This document shows positions 26,564 through 35,381 of a stretch of 64,000 bases of DNA, piece by piece (the stretch's first letter is position 1; each line of letters starts with the position of its first letter). The stretch is taken from assembly GCF_002210095.1 (NCBI RefSeq), contig NZ_AQQR01000005.1, positions 248,001 to 312,000 on the forward strand, written 5' to 3'. The notes under the pieces were generated by a model that searched no databases, was not told the DNA's origin, and was given only the letters and a program-made list of their open reading frames with translations. Source of the DNA: Marinibacterium profundimaris. GTDB taxonomy: Bacteria > Pseudomonadota > Alphaproteobacteria > Rhodobacterales > Rhodobacteraceae. The position numbers and the translations under genes were made by a program.

Positions 26564-28386
26564 AATGCCTGTCCGATCCCGATGTAGAATTGCAGCCCGT
26601 CGCCGGTGTCGCCGCCGACCGGATAGCCGACATCGACCCGGATCGCGCCGATCCCCGCCAGCGAGTAGCGCACGCCAAGGCCCGCGCCGGCCTGGTCCGG
26701 ATCATCGCCGTCCACGAAGCTGTCCGGCCCGATCACGCCGTAATCGTAAAAGCCCACCACGGTGATCGCGTCTGTCACCCGGGTGCGCAGCTCGGCGCTG
26801 AGGCCCAGGAAGGATTTGCCGCCGGCCAGTTCGTCGCCCACCGGCACACCGAGCGACTGGTAGGGCTGGCCGCGGACGGTGTCCGCGCCGCCCGAGAAGA
26901 ACAGCAGGTCCGGCGCCGTCCCGGTCAGCGACGAGCCCAGAACCGACCCGATCTGCGCGCGTCCGGCCAGCACGAAGCGTTCGCCGAGGCTGAGATAGGT
27001 GCGCCCGTCGACCAGCGCCGATACGCCGCCCTCGGTCTCGCCCATGCCCACGAAGGGGACGACATTGCCGCGCAGGTAGAAGCCCTCGCTGGCGTTGATC
27101 GGATCGTTGCGCTTGTCCCACTCGAGGCGCGAGGGCAGGCGGATCTCCTGGAACTCGCGGTTGTCGCCATAGGCGTCGTCCACGGTGCTGTAGAACGGGG
27201 TGAACGAGATCTCGCCGTTCAGCTCCTCGGAGAACACCCGGCGGATACCGGCGCCGCCATAGAGGTTGGTCGAGGTGTAATGCGGTTCGTCGTTGTACTC
27301 GATCCCGCCGAGGAAGAAGAGATCGTTGTCGGTGCCGAAATAGGCCGGCAGGTCGAGGCGGAAGGTCAGCTTGCCGTCAAAGCCCAGGTCGGAATAGTTC
27401 GTCCCGGTCTCGGCCACGATCTTCAGCCGCTCGGCACCGCCGAAGAGGTTGCGATGGATCCACTCGCCGGTGAGGGTGATGCCTTCGTCCGAGTCGATCT
27501 CGGCGCCGAAGGAGATCCGGCGCTTGAGCTGTTCGCCCACCACCAGCCCCATGTCCAGCGTGCCGTCCGGGTTGGGGGTGTCGGCCTCGCGCAGGGTGAC
27601 GGAGGAAAACGCGCCGGTGCGCCGCAGCCGGCTGGTGACCAGGCTGACCTGCTCGGGATCGAACCGTTCGCCCTCCGGGTAGCCGGCAATGCGCAGGATG
27701 GCATCGGTGCGCACGTCCTTGTTGCCGGTGACGGTGAGGGGCCCGAAATCCAGCTCGGGCCCGGGCAGGACCTCGACCGAGACATCCAGCTTGGCCTCGG
27801 GGTGATCGGCGACGATGCGTTCCTGTCCCAGGCTGGCCTTGGCATGGCCGTCGTCGCGCCAGGCGTTGATCGAGGCCACGGCGGCGCCGCGAATCGTGCG
27901 GGTGCCGGCGGGCTCGCCCGTGCGAAAGCCCTCGGGCAGATCGGTGTCCGGCGCCAGCGGCCCTATCTCGGCCCGGCCGAAGGTGAAAAGCCGCCCGGGC
28001 TCCACGGTGATGTCGACCCGGTTGACCGCGTCCGGCGCGTCCAGCGGCGGGATCGAGGCGGCCTCGCGCCCGTCGACCATGATGTGGATCTCGGGCGAGA
28101 AATAGCCGGCATCGTAGAGCAGGCTGATCAGGGTCGCGTAATCGGCGCGCGCGGCGGCGATGATCTCTCCCGGCGTGTGGCGGGTGTCGTCTTCGTTCGA
28201 CAGCGTCACGGTCAGGGAGCCGGCGGAAAGCCGCCGTTCCAGCCGCTCCGGCGCGCCGGGTGCCGAAAGCTCCGCCTCGAACGCAGGTGATCCCACGGGG
28301 GCCAGCGCCGGCAGAACCGCGAGTGCAAGGATGCGTCCGGACGGACGCCTTGTTTTCTTCAGTTTCGTCAAGCCGCCCGAGCCCAA
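26560..28386 (-). CDS. tamA: outer-membrane assembly protein TamA (BamA/Omp85 family)
   Basis: About 608 residues: N-terminal signal segment (KKTRRPSGRILALAVLPALA), POTRA domains (ITVEPGRLFTFGRAEIGPL; LDFGPLTVTGNKDVRTDAILR) and a C-terminal 16-strand barrel with the Omp85 motif VRGQPYQSLG and terminal Phe (YIGIGQAF). It forms the outer-membrane part of the TAM machine with TamB next door. No ATG fits; a TTG at 28386 preceded by ACGAGGGAA is my choice, with TTG at 28419 or 28371 as alternatives. Confidence 0.88.
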   Translation of the reverse strand: MGSGGLTKLKKTRRPSGRILALAVLPALAPVGSPAFEAELSAPGAPERLERRLSAGSLTVTLSNEDDTRHTPGEIIAAARADYATLISLLYDAGYFSPEIHIMVDGREAASIPPLDAPDAVNRVDITVEPGRLFTFGRAEIGPLAPDTDLPEGFRTGEPAGTRTIRGAAVASINAWRDDGHAKASLGQERIVADHPEAKLDVSVEVLPGPELDFGPLTVTGNKDVRTDAILRIAGYPEGERFDPEQVSLVTSRLRRTGAFSSVTLREADTPNPDGTLDMGLVVGEQLKRRISFGAEIDSDEGITLTGEWIHRNLFGGAERLKIVAETGTNYSDLGFDGKLTFRLDLPAYFGTDNDLFFLGGIEYNDEPHYTSTNLYGGAGIRRVFSEELNGEISFTPFYSTVDDAYGDNREFQEIRLPSRLEWDKRNDPINASEGFYLRGNVVPFVGMGETEGGVSALVDGRTYLSLGERFVLAGRAQIGSVLGSSLTGTAPDLLFFSGGADTVRGQPYQSLGVPVGDELAGGKSFLGLSAELRTRVTDAITVVGFYDYGVIGPDSFVDGDDPDQAGAGLGVRYSLAGIGAIRVDVGYPVGGDTGDGLQFYIGIGQAF

Positions 28387-28568
28387 ATTATGTTCCCTCG
28401 TTTCCCACCTGTTTAGCAAACCCCGATCCTGACGTTAACGACTAATGCGCGCGACACGGACCAGCGGTGGCGGATGTTGCGCGATAACATCCCCCCGGCG
28501 CCTTGTCGTTTCACGCGCGCCCGGCCCGGCCGGCGCCAAGGTTGCCGGCACGCGGGCGCGGCGGGCTT

Positions 28569-29633
28569 TCAGATCGCGATCATCAGCGCCCAGCCGCCGA
28601 AGAAGGCCAGCGGGAACAGGTAGCGCGCGTGCCGGTCGATGCGCAGGGCAAGGTCCTCGCGCTCATGTGTTGCCAGCCGCGCGGTGTACAGCGCCTCCAC
28701 CGAGGCCAGGAAGATCATCAGCACCGCCCAGATCACCATCCGGTCCATCACTGTCAGGTAGCCCACCGGCGGCAGGTGCGAGGCGATGGAGAAATTGAAG
28801 GCGATCGCCGTCAGCATCGCGGTGGCGCAGATGCCGATCTGGAACTCGTAGCGCGACGGCGGCACCCAGAAGATCACCCAGGACATCGCCACCACGATCA
28901 CCAGCAGCAACAGCACCCGGTAGACGTAATAGGCCGAGTTCCTCTGCGCCTGCAGCTGCACCGTCGCGATCGAAACCTCGCGCTGGACCTGGGGCAGGAA
29001 CCGCTCCTCTTCCTCAAGCGAGATGCCGCTGAAATTCCAGCCCTCGATGTTCAGCTTTTCGCCCAGGAAGGTCCGTTCGTAATCGGGCTCCAGGATGACC
29101 TCGGTGGTGCTGGCCTCGGGGATGCTGATCTCGATGCTGAAGACCTGGCTGTCGAACGGGAAGCGGCGCAGGTTGTGATAGGTGGAGATCTCGCCGATGT
29201 AGCGGTTCACCCAGACCACGCGGCCGCCGTCCTCGATGCCCAGGTCGTTGCGCGCGTTGCGGCGCTTCTGGGTCAGCCTCGAGGAATTGAGGATGTAGAT
29301 CTCGGGAAACCAGACGCTGGTGACGGCAAACCGGCAGCCGACGAACTCGGCCAGTCGCGGATCGGTCCAGGTCATGCGGACATAGAAATCCAGGACCAGC
29401 TGCTGGTTCACGTCGTCCACGCCCAGAACGTCGGCCGCGCCGAAGCCCAGCGAAATCGCGGTGGGCAGCCCGTCCGGGTCGGGCCGGATGTCGCGCAGGT
29501 AATCTTCCGGAATATCGCAGGCCGAGGCGGCGGTGGCGCCCAGCATCACGACGACGACAAACAGCCTCAGCAGGGTCTGCCGGATGGCGCGGGCGACGGG
29601 CCCTGCGCCTCTAAAGGTCTTCGCGCGACGCAT
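28569..29633 (-). CDS. prokaryotic pentameric ligand-gated ion channel (GLIC-like)
   Basis: About 354 residues. After a signal peptide (about 1-38) comes an extracellular beta-sandwich with the Cys-loop-type core RRFPFDSQVFSIEIS (FPFDSQ at 158-163) but without the flanking cysteines, as in bacterial members. Four membrane segments: M1 about 235-257, M2 264-286, M3 294-319, M4 338-354. M2 reads YEFQIGICATAMLTAIAFN and aligns without gaps to GLIC as I recall it, keeping the -2' Glu (here Glu263) and IAFN, which suggests cation selectivity. The M3-M4 loop is short. Start is uncertain between ATG 29633, 29660 and 29702. Confidence 0.88.
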   Translation of the reverse strand: MRRAKTFRGAGPVARAIRQTLLRLFVVVVMLGATAASACDIPEDYLRDIRPDPDGLPTAISLGFGAADVLGVDDVNQQLVLDFYVRMTWTDPRLAEFVGCRFAVTSVWFPEIYILNSSRLTQKRRNARNDLGIEDGGRVVWVNRYIGEISTYHNLRRFPFDSQVFSIEISIPEASTTEVILEPDYERTFLGEKLNIEGWNFSGISLEEEERFLPQVQREVSIATVQLQAQRNSAYYVYRVLLLLVIVVAMSWVIFWVPPSRYEFQIGICATAMLTAIAFNFSIASHLPPVGYLTVMDRMVIWAVLMIFLASVEALYTARLATHEREDLALRIDRHARYLFPLAFFGGWALMIAI

Positions 29634-29822
29634 CTCGCCCCGCTGCCTCCCTCTGGACATGCGGGGCCGGGATCGGATCCGCACAGTGGATCCATCTGAC
29701 ACGGCGAAGGCGATCCGAGGAAGCGGATTCTTGCGGTGCGGGCGGGATGATTGCCGACCTGTGGCCGGCGCGTGTCCTTCGCCGGGCCGGAGCGGGGTGG
29801 CGGTTGCCCGACCTTCGGGCGC

Positions 29823-31046
29823 TCAGCCCTCGGCGCCCTCGTACCAGCGCACCAGCGCGGCGCGGCTCTCGTTGTCCATGTAGGTCAGGTTGGCGGGGGG
29901 CATCGCCATGCTCATCCCCGCCTGCAGGTAGATCTGGCGCGCGTGCATCGCCACGTCCTCGGGCGTCTCAAGATAGACGCCGCGCGGGGCGTGGGCCATG
30001 CCGTCCCACAGCGGCTCGCGCGCGTGACACATGGAACAGTTGCCCATCACGATGTCGGTCGCGTCCTCGAACCCCTCGGCGGCGGCGAATCGCGCGGCAT
30101 GGGGCGGCAGGGCGGTGGCGTCCTCGGCGTATTCCACCGTGGGCCGGCCCGCGACCGACAGCGCCACGATGGCCAGGAACAGCGCCAAGGTCACGCCCCA
30201 GGTCCACCAGGGCATCCCCTTGCGCGCATGCATCGTGTTGAAGAAATGCCGGATGGAAACGCCCATCAGGAAGACCAGCGCCGCGATGATCCAGTTGTAC
30301 TGGGTCGCGAAGGCCAGCGGGTAGTGGTTCGACAGCATCAGGAAGATGACCGGCAGCGTCAGGTAATTGTTGTGCAGCGACCGCAGCTTGGCGATCTGGC
30401 CGTATTTCGGATCGGGCGTTCGGCCCGCTTTCAGATCCTCGACCACGATCTTCTGGTTGGGGATGATGATGAAAAAGACGTTGGCCGTCATGATCGTCGC
30501 CGTGAAGGCGCCCAGATGCAGCATCATCGCCCGGCCCGTGAACACCAGCGTATAGGCCCAGCCCATCACGACGAGCAGCGCGAAGAGGACCAGCATCAGC
30601 CGCGTCGGCGTTTCGGCCAGGCCGGATTTGCACAGCCGGTCATAGACCAGCCAGCCGATCGTCAGCGAGGCGGCCGAGATCACGATGCCCAACCAGGACG
30701 GGATCGCGGTTTTGGACTGGTCGATCAGGAACAGCTCGGCCCCCGCCCAGTAGACCAGGACCAGCAGAGCGGCCCCGCTGAGCCAGGTCGAATAGGCCTC
30801 CCATTTGAACCAGGTCAGATGGTCGGGCATCTGGTCGGGCGCGACCAGGTATTTCTGGATATGGTAGAAGCCGCCGCCATGAACCTGCCATTCCTCGCCA
30901 TCGGCGGGGCCGGGGATGTCGCGGTTCAGGCCGAGGTCCAGCGCGATGAAGTAGAACGAGGATCCGATCCAGGCGATGGCCGTGATCACGTGCAGCCAGC
31001 GGACCGCGAAGCTGGCCCAGTCGAGCAGGATGGGCAGGTCGAACAT
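29823..31046 (-). CDS. puuD: membrane urate hydroxylase PuuD with cytochrome c domain
   Basis: A 407-residue urate oxidase of the PuuD type: an N-terminal multi-pass membrane domain (starting MFDLPILLDWASFAVRWLHV, with IAWIGSSFYFIALD and IRHFFNTMHARKG) and a C-terminal c-type heme domain, CSMCH at 337-341 and a Met-rich AGMSMAMPPANLT axial-ligand region. It oxidises urate to 5-hydroxyisourate and passes electrons to the respiratory chain instead of oxygen directly, so no peroxide is made. The ATG at 31046 has a GGAG site. The product is used by UraH, encoded 183 bases upstream. Confidence 0.93.
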   Translation of the reverse strand: MFDLPILLDWASFAVRWLHVITAIAWIGSSFYFIALDLGLNRDIPGPADGEEWQVHGGGFYHIQKYLVAPDQMPDHLTWFKWEAYSTWLSGAALLVLVYWAGAELFLIDQSKTAIPSWLGIVISAASLTIGWLVYDRLCKSGLAETPTRLMLVLFALLVVMGWAYTLVFTGRAMMLHLGAFTATIMTANVFFIIIPNQKIVVEDLKAGRTPDPKYGQIAKLRSLHNNYLTLPVIFLMLSNHYPLAFATQYNWIIAALVFLMGVSIRHFFNTMHARKGMPWWTWGVTLALFLAIVALSVAGRPTVEYAEDATALPPHAARFAAAEGFEDATDIVMGNCSMCHAREPLWDGMAHAPRGVYLETPEDVAMHARQIYLQAGMSMAMPPANLTYMDNESRAALVRWYEGAEG

Positions 31047-31229
31047 GAGCGTCTCCGTGTTGATGAGCCGGTTGTCCGAAGTTCCGGCGGGTTGATCAAT
31101 GCTTAAGCGCGGCGGCGCCGGTCCGGGCAGGCTGCGCGCGGCGCCTTGGCCCATGATGCGGGCAGTTGGGCCGCGGTGTCGGGCCGGGCCGCGGGCACAG
31201 CCATCCGGTGCGCCCGCGGCCCGGCGCGC

Positions 31230-31583
31230 TCAGCTGCCCCGGTAGGTCGAATAGCCGAAGGGCGAAAGCAGCAGCGGCACGTGGTAATGCGCCGGTTCGG
31301 ACATGCCGAAACGGATCGGCACCTGGTCCAGGAACCGAGGGCTTTCGGGCGGGGTGCCGGTGCGGTCCAGGTAGCTGCCCGCGTGGAACACCAGCTCGTA
31401 AGTGCCGGTTTCGAATTCCTCTTCCGGCAGGATCGGCCCGTCCGTCCGCCCGTCTTGATTGGTCGTCAGCGTGCGCAGATGGACCCGTTTGTCCCCGGCC
31501 AGGCGAAACAGCTCGATCTGCAGATCTTCCGCTGGGCAGCCCCGCGCCGTATCGAGCACATGGGTGGTCAGATATCCCGTCAT
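31230..31583 (-). CDS. uraH: 5-hydroxyisourate hydrolase UraH
   Basis: A 117-residue transthyretin-like protein that opens 5-hydroxyisourate to OHCU. The N-terminal TTHVLDTARGCPA with its active-site His and the C-terminal signature YSTYRGS are both intact. The ATG at 31583 follows AGGGAAGGA. It is divergent from puuE-uraD with 143 bases between, which must contain both promoters. Confidence 0.95.
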   Translation of the reverse strand: MTGYLTTHVLDTARGCPAEDLQIELFRLAGDKRVHLRTLTTNQDGRTDGPILPEEEFETGTYELVFHAGSYLDRTGTPPESPRFLDQVPIRFGMSEPAHYHVPLLLSPFGYSTYRGS

Positions 31584-31726
31584 CCTGGTCCTTCCCTGGA
31601 TCGTCCCGGCGGGCTTTGCCGCCAAATTGAGCAAACGCTTGCCTTCTGACAGGTTTGCCCCTGAATTCTGACCACGCGCCGCGCCGCAGCGCAATAGAAC
31701 GGAATTGGAAAGAAAAGAGGTCATCC

Positions 31727-33136
31727 ATGAACCGATATCCCCGCGACCTGATCGGCTACGGCCCGAATACGCCCGACCCGCAATGGCCCGGCGGCGCGAA
31801 GATCGCCGTGCAGATCGTCGTGAACTACGAGGAAGGCGGCGAAAACAACCTGCTTCACGGGGATGCGGGGTCCGAGGCCTTCCTGTCCGAGATCGTCGGC
31901 GCCGCCCCCTGGCCGGGCCAGCGGCACTGGAACATGGAGACGATCTATGAATACGGCGCCCGTTCCGGGTTCTGGCGACTGCACCGGATGATGAAGGACA
32001 TTCCCGTCACGGTCTACGGCGTCGCCACCGCCATGGCGCGCGGCCCCGAACAGGTCGCCGCGATGAAGGAGGCGGGATGGGAGATCGCCTCGCACGGGCT
32101 GAAATGGATCGAATTCAAGGACATGGAGCGCGACGAGGAACGCGCCATGATGGAGGAGGCGATCCGCCTGCACACCGAGGTCGTGGGCGAACGGCCGCGC
32201 GGCTGGTACCTGGGGCGGACCTCGATGCATTCGGTGGAGCTGGCCGCCGAAGAGGGCGGTTTCGCCTATATCGCCGACACCTACGACGACGAGCTGCCCT
32301 ACTGGAAAAAGATCGCCGGCCGCGACCAGCTGATCGTTCCCTACACGCTGGATGCCAATGACATGCGCTTCGCCTCGCCGCAGGGGTTCAATTCGGGCGA
32401 TCAGTATTTCGCCTATCTGCGCGATACCTTCGACGTTCTCTATGCCGAGGGCCTGGCAGGGTCGCCCAAGATGATGTCGATGGGCCTGCATTGCCGGCTG
32501 GTCGGCCGCCCGGGCCGCGCCGCGGCGCTGCAGCGGTTCCTGGATTACGTGAAGGGGCACGAGGGCGTCTGGTTCGCCACGCGCCTGCAGATCGCCGAAC
32601 ACTGGGCCCGGGTCCATCCGCCCGTGGATCGCGCGCGCCCGTCCGAAATGGAAAAGCCCGCCTTCGTCGAGGCCTACGGCGGCATCTTCGAACATTCCCC
32701 CTGGATCGCCGAAGGCGCCTTCGAGCTGGAGCTGGGCCCCGCCCACGACACCGCCGTGGGGCTGCAGAACGCGCTGGCGCGGGTGTTCCGGTCGGCTGGC
32801 GAGGATCGCAAGCTGGAGGTGCTGCGCGCCCATCCCGACCTGGCCGGCAAACTGGCCGAGGCGAAGCGGCTGACCGAGGACAGCACCTCCGAACAGGCCT
32901 CCGCCGGGCTGGATGCGCTGACCGATGCGGAGCGCGACGAATTCACCGCGCTGAACACGGCCTATACGGAGAAGTTCGGCTTTCCCTTCATCATCGCCGT
33001 GCGGGACCATGACAAACCCGGCATCCTCGCCGCCTTCAAGCGCCGGCTGGAGCAGGACCGCGACACCGAATTCGCCGAGGCCTGCAAACAGGTCGAGCGC
33101 ATCGCGCTGCTGCGGCTGAAGGCGATCCTGCCATGA
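31727..33136 (+). CDS. puuE: allantoinase PuuE fused to OHCU decarboxylase UraD
   Basis: A 469-residue two-domain protein. Residues 1 to about 303 are a polysaccharide-deacetylase-fold allantoinase (NYEEGGENNLLHGD, EIASHGLKWIEF, GWYLGRTSMHS, GLHCRLVGRPGR). Residues about 304-469 are a UraD domain with EHSPWIAE, RAHPDLAGKLA (catalytic His) and STSEQASAGLD. UraD makes S-allantoin from OHCU and PuuE hydrolyses it to allantoate, so the fusion joins consecutive steps, though in reverse order along the chain. The ATG at 31727 follows AAAAGAGG. It overlaps allA by four bases. Confidence 0.94.
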   Translation: MNRYPRDLIGYGPNTPDPQWPGGAKIAVQIVVNYEEGGENNLLHGDAGSEAFLSEIVGAAPWPGQRHWNMETIYEYGARSGFWRLHRMMKDIPVTVYGVATAMARGPEQVAAMKEAGWEIASHGLKWIEFKDMERDEERAMMEEAIRLHTEVVGERPRGWYLGRTSMHSVELAAEEGGFAYIADTYDDELPYWKKIAGRDQLIVPYTLDANDMRFASPQGFNSGDQYFAYLRDTFDVLYAEGLAGSPKMMSMGLHCRLVGRPGRAAALQRFLDYVKGHEGVWFATRLQIAEHWARVHPPVDRARPSEMEKPAFVEAYGGIFEHSPWIAEGAFELELGPAHDTAVGLQNALARVFRSAGEDRKLEVLRAHPDLAGKLAEAKRLTEDSTSEQASAGLDALTDAERDEFTALNTAYTEKFGFPFIIAVRDHDKPGILAAFKRRLEQDRDTEFAEACKQVERIALLRLKAILP

Positions 33137-33621
33137 GCGACATCTTGATCGAACCGCTTCACGCGGCGGCCTTCGCGCCGTTCGGCGACGTGCTTGAGAC
33201 CTCCGGCGACCCGGACAAGATGATCAACCAGGGGCTTTGCGGCCGCTACCACGACCGCGCGGTGATGGATTTCGCCGACGGGCGGGCAGGCGTCAGCCTG
33301 TTCGATGCCGAGCCGCGCGCGCTGCCACTGGTGCTGGACATGGTCGAACGGCACCCCGAGGGCAGCCAGGCCTTCCTGCCGATGACCGAGCATGCCTTCC
33401 TGGTGATCGTGGCGCCCGATGATGGCGGCGTGCCGGGCCATCCCCGGGCCTTCCAGAGCGCGCCGGGACAGGGGGTGAACTATCACCGCGGGACCTGGCA
33501 CGGGGTTCTGACGCCGCTCCATGCGCCGGGGCTGTTTGCCGTGGTCGACCGGATCGGCGGGGGCGCCAACCTGGAAGAACACTGGTTCGACACGCCCTAC
33601 AGGGTGGTCGCGCCGGACTGA
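33133..33621 (+). CDS. allA: ureidoglycolate lyase AllA
   Basis: A 162-residue ureidoglycolate lyase splitting ureidoglycolate into glyoxylate and urea. Typical marks: PLHAAAFAPFGDVLE near the N terminus, FLPMTEHAFLVIVAP, and GVNYHRGTWHGVLTPL near the C terminus. Its ATGA overlap with puuE-uraD couples the two. The glyoxylate produced could feed the GhrA-like reductase at 39449-40381. Confidence 0.94.
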   Translation: MSDILIEPLHAAAFAPFGDVLETSGDPDKMINQGLCGRYHDRAVMDFADGRAGVSLFDAEPRALPLVLDMVERHPEGSQAFLPMTEHAFLVIVAPDDGGVPGHPRAFQSAPGQGVNYHRGTWHGVLTPLHAPGLFAVVDRIGGGANLEEHWFDTPYRVVAPD

Positions 33622-33686
33622 TCCGACCAGGACCAGTAGAACCAGGACGAAAAAAACAAGACAAAAAACAAGAAAGGAACAGGGAC
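33622..33686 (+). other. A-rich spacer before the purine permease
   Basis: The 65 bases between allA and the permease are strongly purine-rich, with repeats of accagga and then aaaaaaacaagacaaaaaac, ending in AGGAACAGGG before the ATG. This is unlike the GC-rich surroundings and looks like an unstructured translation-start region. Confidence 0.4.
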
Positions 33687-35081
33687 ATGACAGCAAGCAT
33701 CGGTACCCCGGAGCAACTTCGGGATCCGGATTACACACCTCCGCTTTACAAGGCGATCCCGCTTGGGATCCAGCACGTGCTCGCGATGTTCGTCAGCAAC
33801 GTGACCCCGGCGATCATCGTCGCCGGGGTGGCGGGCTTCGGGTTCGGGTCGAACTCGGCGGATTTTCCGGAACTTCTATACATGATCCAGATGGCGATGC
33901 TGTTTGCCGGGCTCGCCACTCTGCTGCAGACGATCACCATCGGGCCCGTCGGCGCGGCGCTGCCGATCGTGCAGGGGACATCCTTTGCCTTCCTGCCGAT
34001 CATGATCCCGCTGGTCGCGGGCAAGGGGGTCGACGGGCTGGCGGCGCTCTTCACCGGCGTGCTGATCGGCGGGCTGTTCCATGCCTGCCTGGGCTTCGTG
34101 ATCGGCAAGATCCGCTTTGCCCTGCCGCCGCTGGTCACCGGGCTGGTGGTGCTGATGATCGGGCTGGCGCTGGTCAAGGTGGGGATCGAATACGCCGCCG
34201 GGGGCGTGCCGGCCAAGGCGGGCGGGGCCGATGAATACGGCGGCTTCCTCAACTGGTTCATCGCCGTTTTCGTCATCGTCGTGACGCTGCTGGTGAAGTT
34301 CTTCACCAGGGGCATGCTGTCGGTCTCGGCCGTGCTGGTGGGGATTGGCGCGGGCTATATCCTGTCGCTGCTGACCGGCGTGCTCAGCGTCGAGGCGATC
34401 ACCTCCAGCTGGGACCGCGCGGCAAGCTTCGCCCTGCCGCAGCCGTTCCGCTACGGGTTCGAACTGTCCTTCGCCGCCATCGTGGGCTTCTGCCTGATGG
34501 CCTTCGTCTCGGCGGTGGAAACCGTGGGCGACGTCTCGGGGATCTGCAAGGGCGGCGCCGGGCGCGAGGCGACGGACAAGGAGATCGAGGGCGCGACCTT
34601 TGCCGACGGGATCGGCACGGCGGTGGCCGGGATCTTCGGCGGCATGCCCAACACCTCGTTCAGCCAGAACGTCGGGCTGATCGCCATGACCGGCGTGATG
34701 AGCCGGCACGTGGTGACCTTCGGGGGCATCTTCCTGATCATCTGCGGGCTGGTGCCGAAGGTGGGCGCGGTGATCCGCACCGTCCCGATCGAGGTGCTGG
34801 GCGGCGGGGTCGTCGTGATGTTCGGCATGGTCGCCGCGGCGGGCGTGTCGATGCTGGCCGACGTGGTCTGGAACCGGCGCAACATGGTGATCTTCGCGCT
34901 GGCCCTGTCGATCGGACTGGGGCTGCAGCTGGAGGTTCTCAACACCGCGCCGGGGGCGACGAACGCGCTGCAATACCTGCCCGACACGCTGCGGATCCTG
35001 GGCGCCTCGGGGATCCTGCCGGCGGCGCTGATCGCCATCGTGCTGAACCTGATCCTGCCGGAGGAGATCGGCGAATTGTGA
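33687..35081 (+). CDS. NCS2-family purine (urate/xanthine) permease
   Basis: A 464-residue membrane transporter with about 14 segments, of the nucleobase:cation symporter-2 family. The family signature region is visible as NTSFSQNVGLIAMTGVMSRHVV, with the preceding AFVSAVETVGDVSG (conserved acidic residue) and QGTSFAFLPIMIPLV. Given its place after puuE-uraD-allA, urate, xanthine or uracil are candidate substrates; urate or xanthine are favoured by context. It is probably the last gene of that operon; a perfect 36-base palindrome follows six bases after the stop. Confidence 0.9.
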   Translation: MTASIGTPEQLRDPDYTPPLYKAIPLGIQHVLAMFVSNVTPAIIVAGVAGFGFGSNSADFPELLYMIQMAMLFAGLATLLQTITIGPVGAALPIVQGTSFAFLPIMIPLVAGKGVDGLAALFTGVLIGGLFHACLGFVIGKIRFALPPLVTGLVVLMIGLALVKVGIEYAAGGVPAKAGGADEYGGFLNWFIAVFVIVVTLLVKFFTRGMLSVSAVLVGIGAGYILSLLTGVLSVEAITSSWDRAASFALPQPFRYGFELSFAAIVGFCLMAFVSAVETVGDVSGICKGGAGREATDKEIEGATFADGIGTAVAGIFGGMPNTSFSQNVGLIAMTGVMSRHVVTFGGIFLIICGLVPKVGAVIRTVPIEVLGGGVVVMFGMVAAAGVSMLADVVWNRRNMVIFALALSIGLGLQLEVLNTAPGATNALQYLPDTLRILGASGILPAALIAIVLNLILPEEIGEL

Positions 35082-35096
35082 GGCATGCCCGCCCCG

Positions 35097-35166
35097 TGTC
35101 CCACGCGTGGGACACGGGGCGGGTGTCATGTTTCCAATGGGTTACAAGGGCGGATTTACCATTCGT
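35097..35166 (-). repeat. copy 1 of a 70-bp dispersed element with 18-bp palindrome
   Basis: Read on the minus strand this matches 57498-57567 without gaps at 53 of 70 positions, the last 19 identical and containing the palindrome tgtcccacgcgtgggaca. Here the palindrome is extended to 36 perfect bases (35088-35123), which may also end the permease transcript. Confidence 0.65.
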
Positions 35167-35222
35167 TAGGGAATGGGTTCGTCTGCCGGGTTGCCGCACC
35201 GGGACGGCAGGCACCGCAAAAA

Positions 35223-35258
35223 GACAAGGGCCGGAGCCGCGATGCTCCGGCCCTTGTC
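35223..35258. terminator. 15-bp hairpin downstream of the permease
   Basis: A 15-bp perfect stem (arm gacaagggccggagc) with a 6-base loop. No U-tract follows, but its place between converging transcripts suggests a terminator. Confidence 0.5.
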
Positions 35259-35260
35259 GT

Positions 35261-35304
35261 GACTGGCCCCTTTTCGTGACTGGCCCCTTGTTCCGACTGG
35301 CCCC
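35261..35304 (+). repeat. three copies of gactggcccc at 17-base spacing
   Basis: The decamer gactggcccc starts at 35261, 35278 and 35295, exactly 17 bases apart, in a gene-free stretch. Confidence 0.6.
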
Positions 35305-35352
35305 TGATCTGCCGGAACCGGGGCCGTCGGGGCGCGCCGCTCGAACCCGGGG

Positions 35353-35378
35353 GTAGGGTGGGGTTATACCCCACCGCT
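35353..35378. repeat. REP-like hairpin element, second copy
   Basis: gtagggtggggt, loop tat, accccaccgct: an 8-bp stem sharing its outer bases with the copy inside cobG at 8997-9021. It lies four bases beyond the stop of the ureidoglycine hydrolase gene and could end its transcript. Confidence 0.6.
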
Positions 35379-35381
35379 CCC

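Noticed and set aside
24662-26587. Plus-strand open frame of 641 codons antisense to tamB
   Set aside because: Composition mirrors the tamB repeats; no signal, motif or start site.
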